Origin: UBA3210 sp963623095
GTDB taxonomy: Bacteria; Bacillota_I; Bacilli_A; RFN20; CAG-449
Direction: 5' to 3'
Length of the DNA stretch: 22,334 bases
Assembly (NCBI GenBank): GCA_963623095.1
Contig: CAVFKD010000025.1
Span: 1 to 22,334, forward strand
A program made the translations under genes and the position numbers. Below, in pieces: positions 22,253 to 22,334 of the stretch; position 1 is the stretch's first letter; each line of letters begins with the position of its first letter. The notes under the pieces are model-generated. The model was given only the letters and a program-made list of their open reading frames with translations. It had not been told where the DNA came from and did no database searches.

Positions 22253-22334
22253 TAAGTTTAAAAATAATGAAAGAATTATTTTATATATAGCAAAGTTAAA
22301 TTAATGATTGTATAATTATAAATGGTATTAATAT
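22253..22334. other. AT-rich edge region, nothing firm
   Basis: AAAATAAT and ATTATTTT around GAAAGA form a weak hairpin near 22261-22282. TATAAT at 22311-22316 may be the -10 box of a gene beyond the window. No coding frame is visible. Confidence 0.3.

Overview
The window is a piece of bacterial chromosome with very low GC content (under about 30% by eye). It has Gram-positive style ribosome binding sites (AGGAG/GGAGG), hairpin terminators with T-runs, tRNA genes that encode CCA, and an archaeal/eukaryotic-type ProRS-like protein. Trp is read from TGG and no intact gene ends in TGA. Together these point to a small-genome, gut-type Bacilli lineage (Erysipelotrichia/RF39/Acholeplasma-like). This placement is inferred; no marker gene settles it.

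Layout. 1-51 is the tail of an upstream gene. 145-2376 (-) encodes a membrane alpha/beta hydrolase behind a near-perfect cre-type operator. 2557-4571 (+) holds an S66 LD-carboxypeptidase-like peptidase and a diacylglycerol/lipid kinase. 4710-7433 (+) holds a CPA2 cation/proton antiporter and a MATE exporter. 7538-9370 is a secreted M6-like metalloprotease lipoprotein, followed by an RsuA/RluB-type pseudouridine synthase. On the minus strand, 10272-14082 has a Sel1/TPR-like protein and a glutamine-dependent NAD synthetase carrying an extra N-terminal Phd/YefM antitoxin domain. Divergent from it, 14182-15345 encodes what looks like a degenerate, catalytically dead prolyl-tRNA synthetase paralogue. 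tRNA-Ser(GCU), tRNA-Asp(GUC) and tRNA-Gly(UCC) follow at 15433-15698. Then come a second MATE exporter (-), an unrecognised 255-aa protein (+), a fructose-6-phosphate aldolase/transaldolase (-), a DUF523/TudS-like protein (-) and a decayed HTH-AAA ATPase gene (-) behind three 10-bp phased repeats. A YgjP-like metallopeptidase and a SpoU/TrmH methyltransferase form a small overlapping operon (+).

The right end (21657-22334) has no coding sequence. It holds a clear c-di-GMP-I (GEMM) riboswitch whose P3 strand can pair with a downstream T-tract-bearing strand. After it comes a region of about 330 nt closed by a perfect 12-bp long-range helix and ending in another T-run, with several internal perfect hairpins. 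The simplest reading is a c-di-GMP-controlled non-coding RNA, and this is the strongest candidate for an undescribed system here. The NadE-antitoxin fusion and the dead ProRS-like protein, which share one divergent promoter region, come next.

Most genes are monocistronic housekeeping or surface/transport genes separated by terminators, many bidirectional. Likely operons are nadE then the Sel1-like gene (separated by a terminator overlapping the nadE stop), the ATPase remnant then DUF523 then aldolase, and ygjP then trmH-like.
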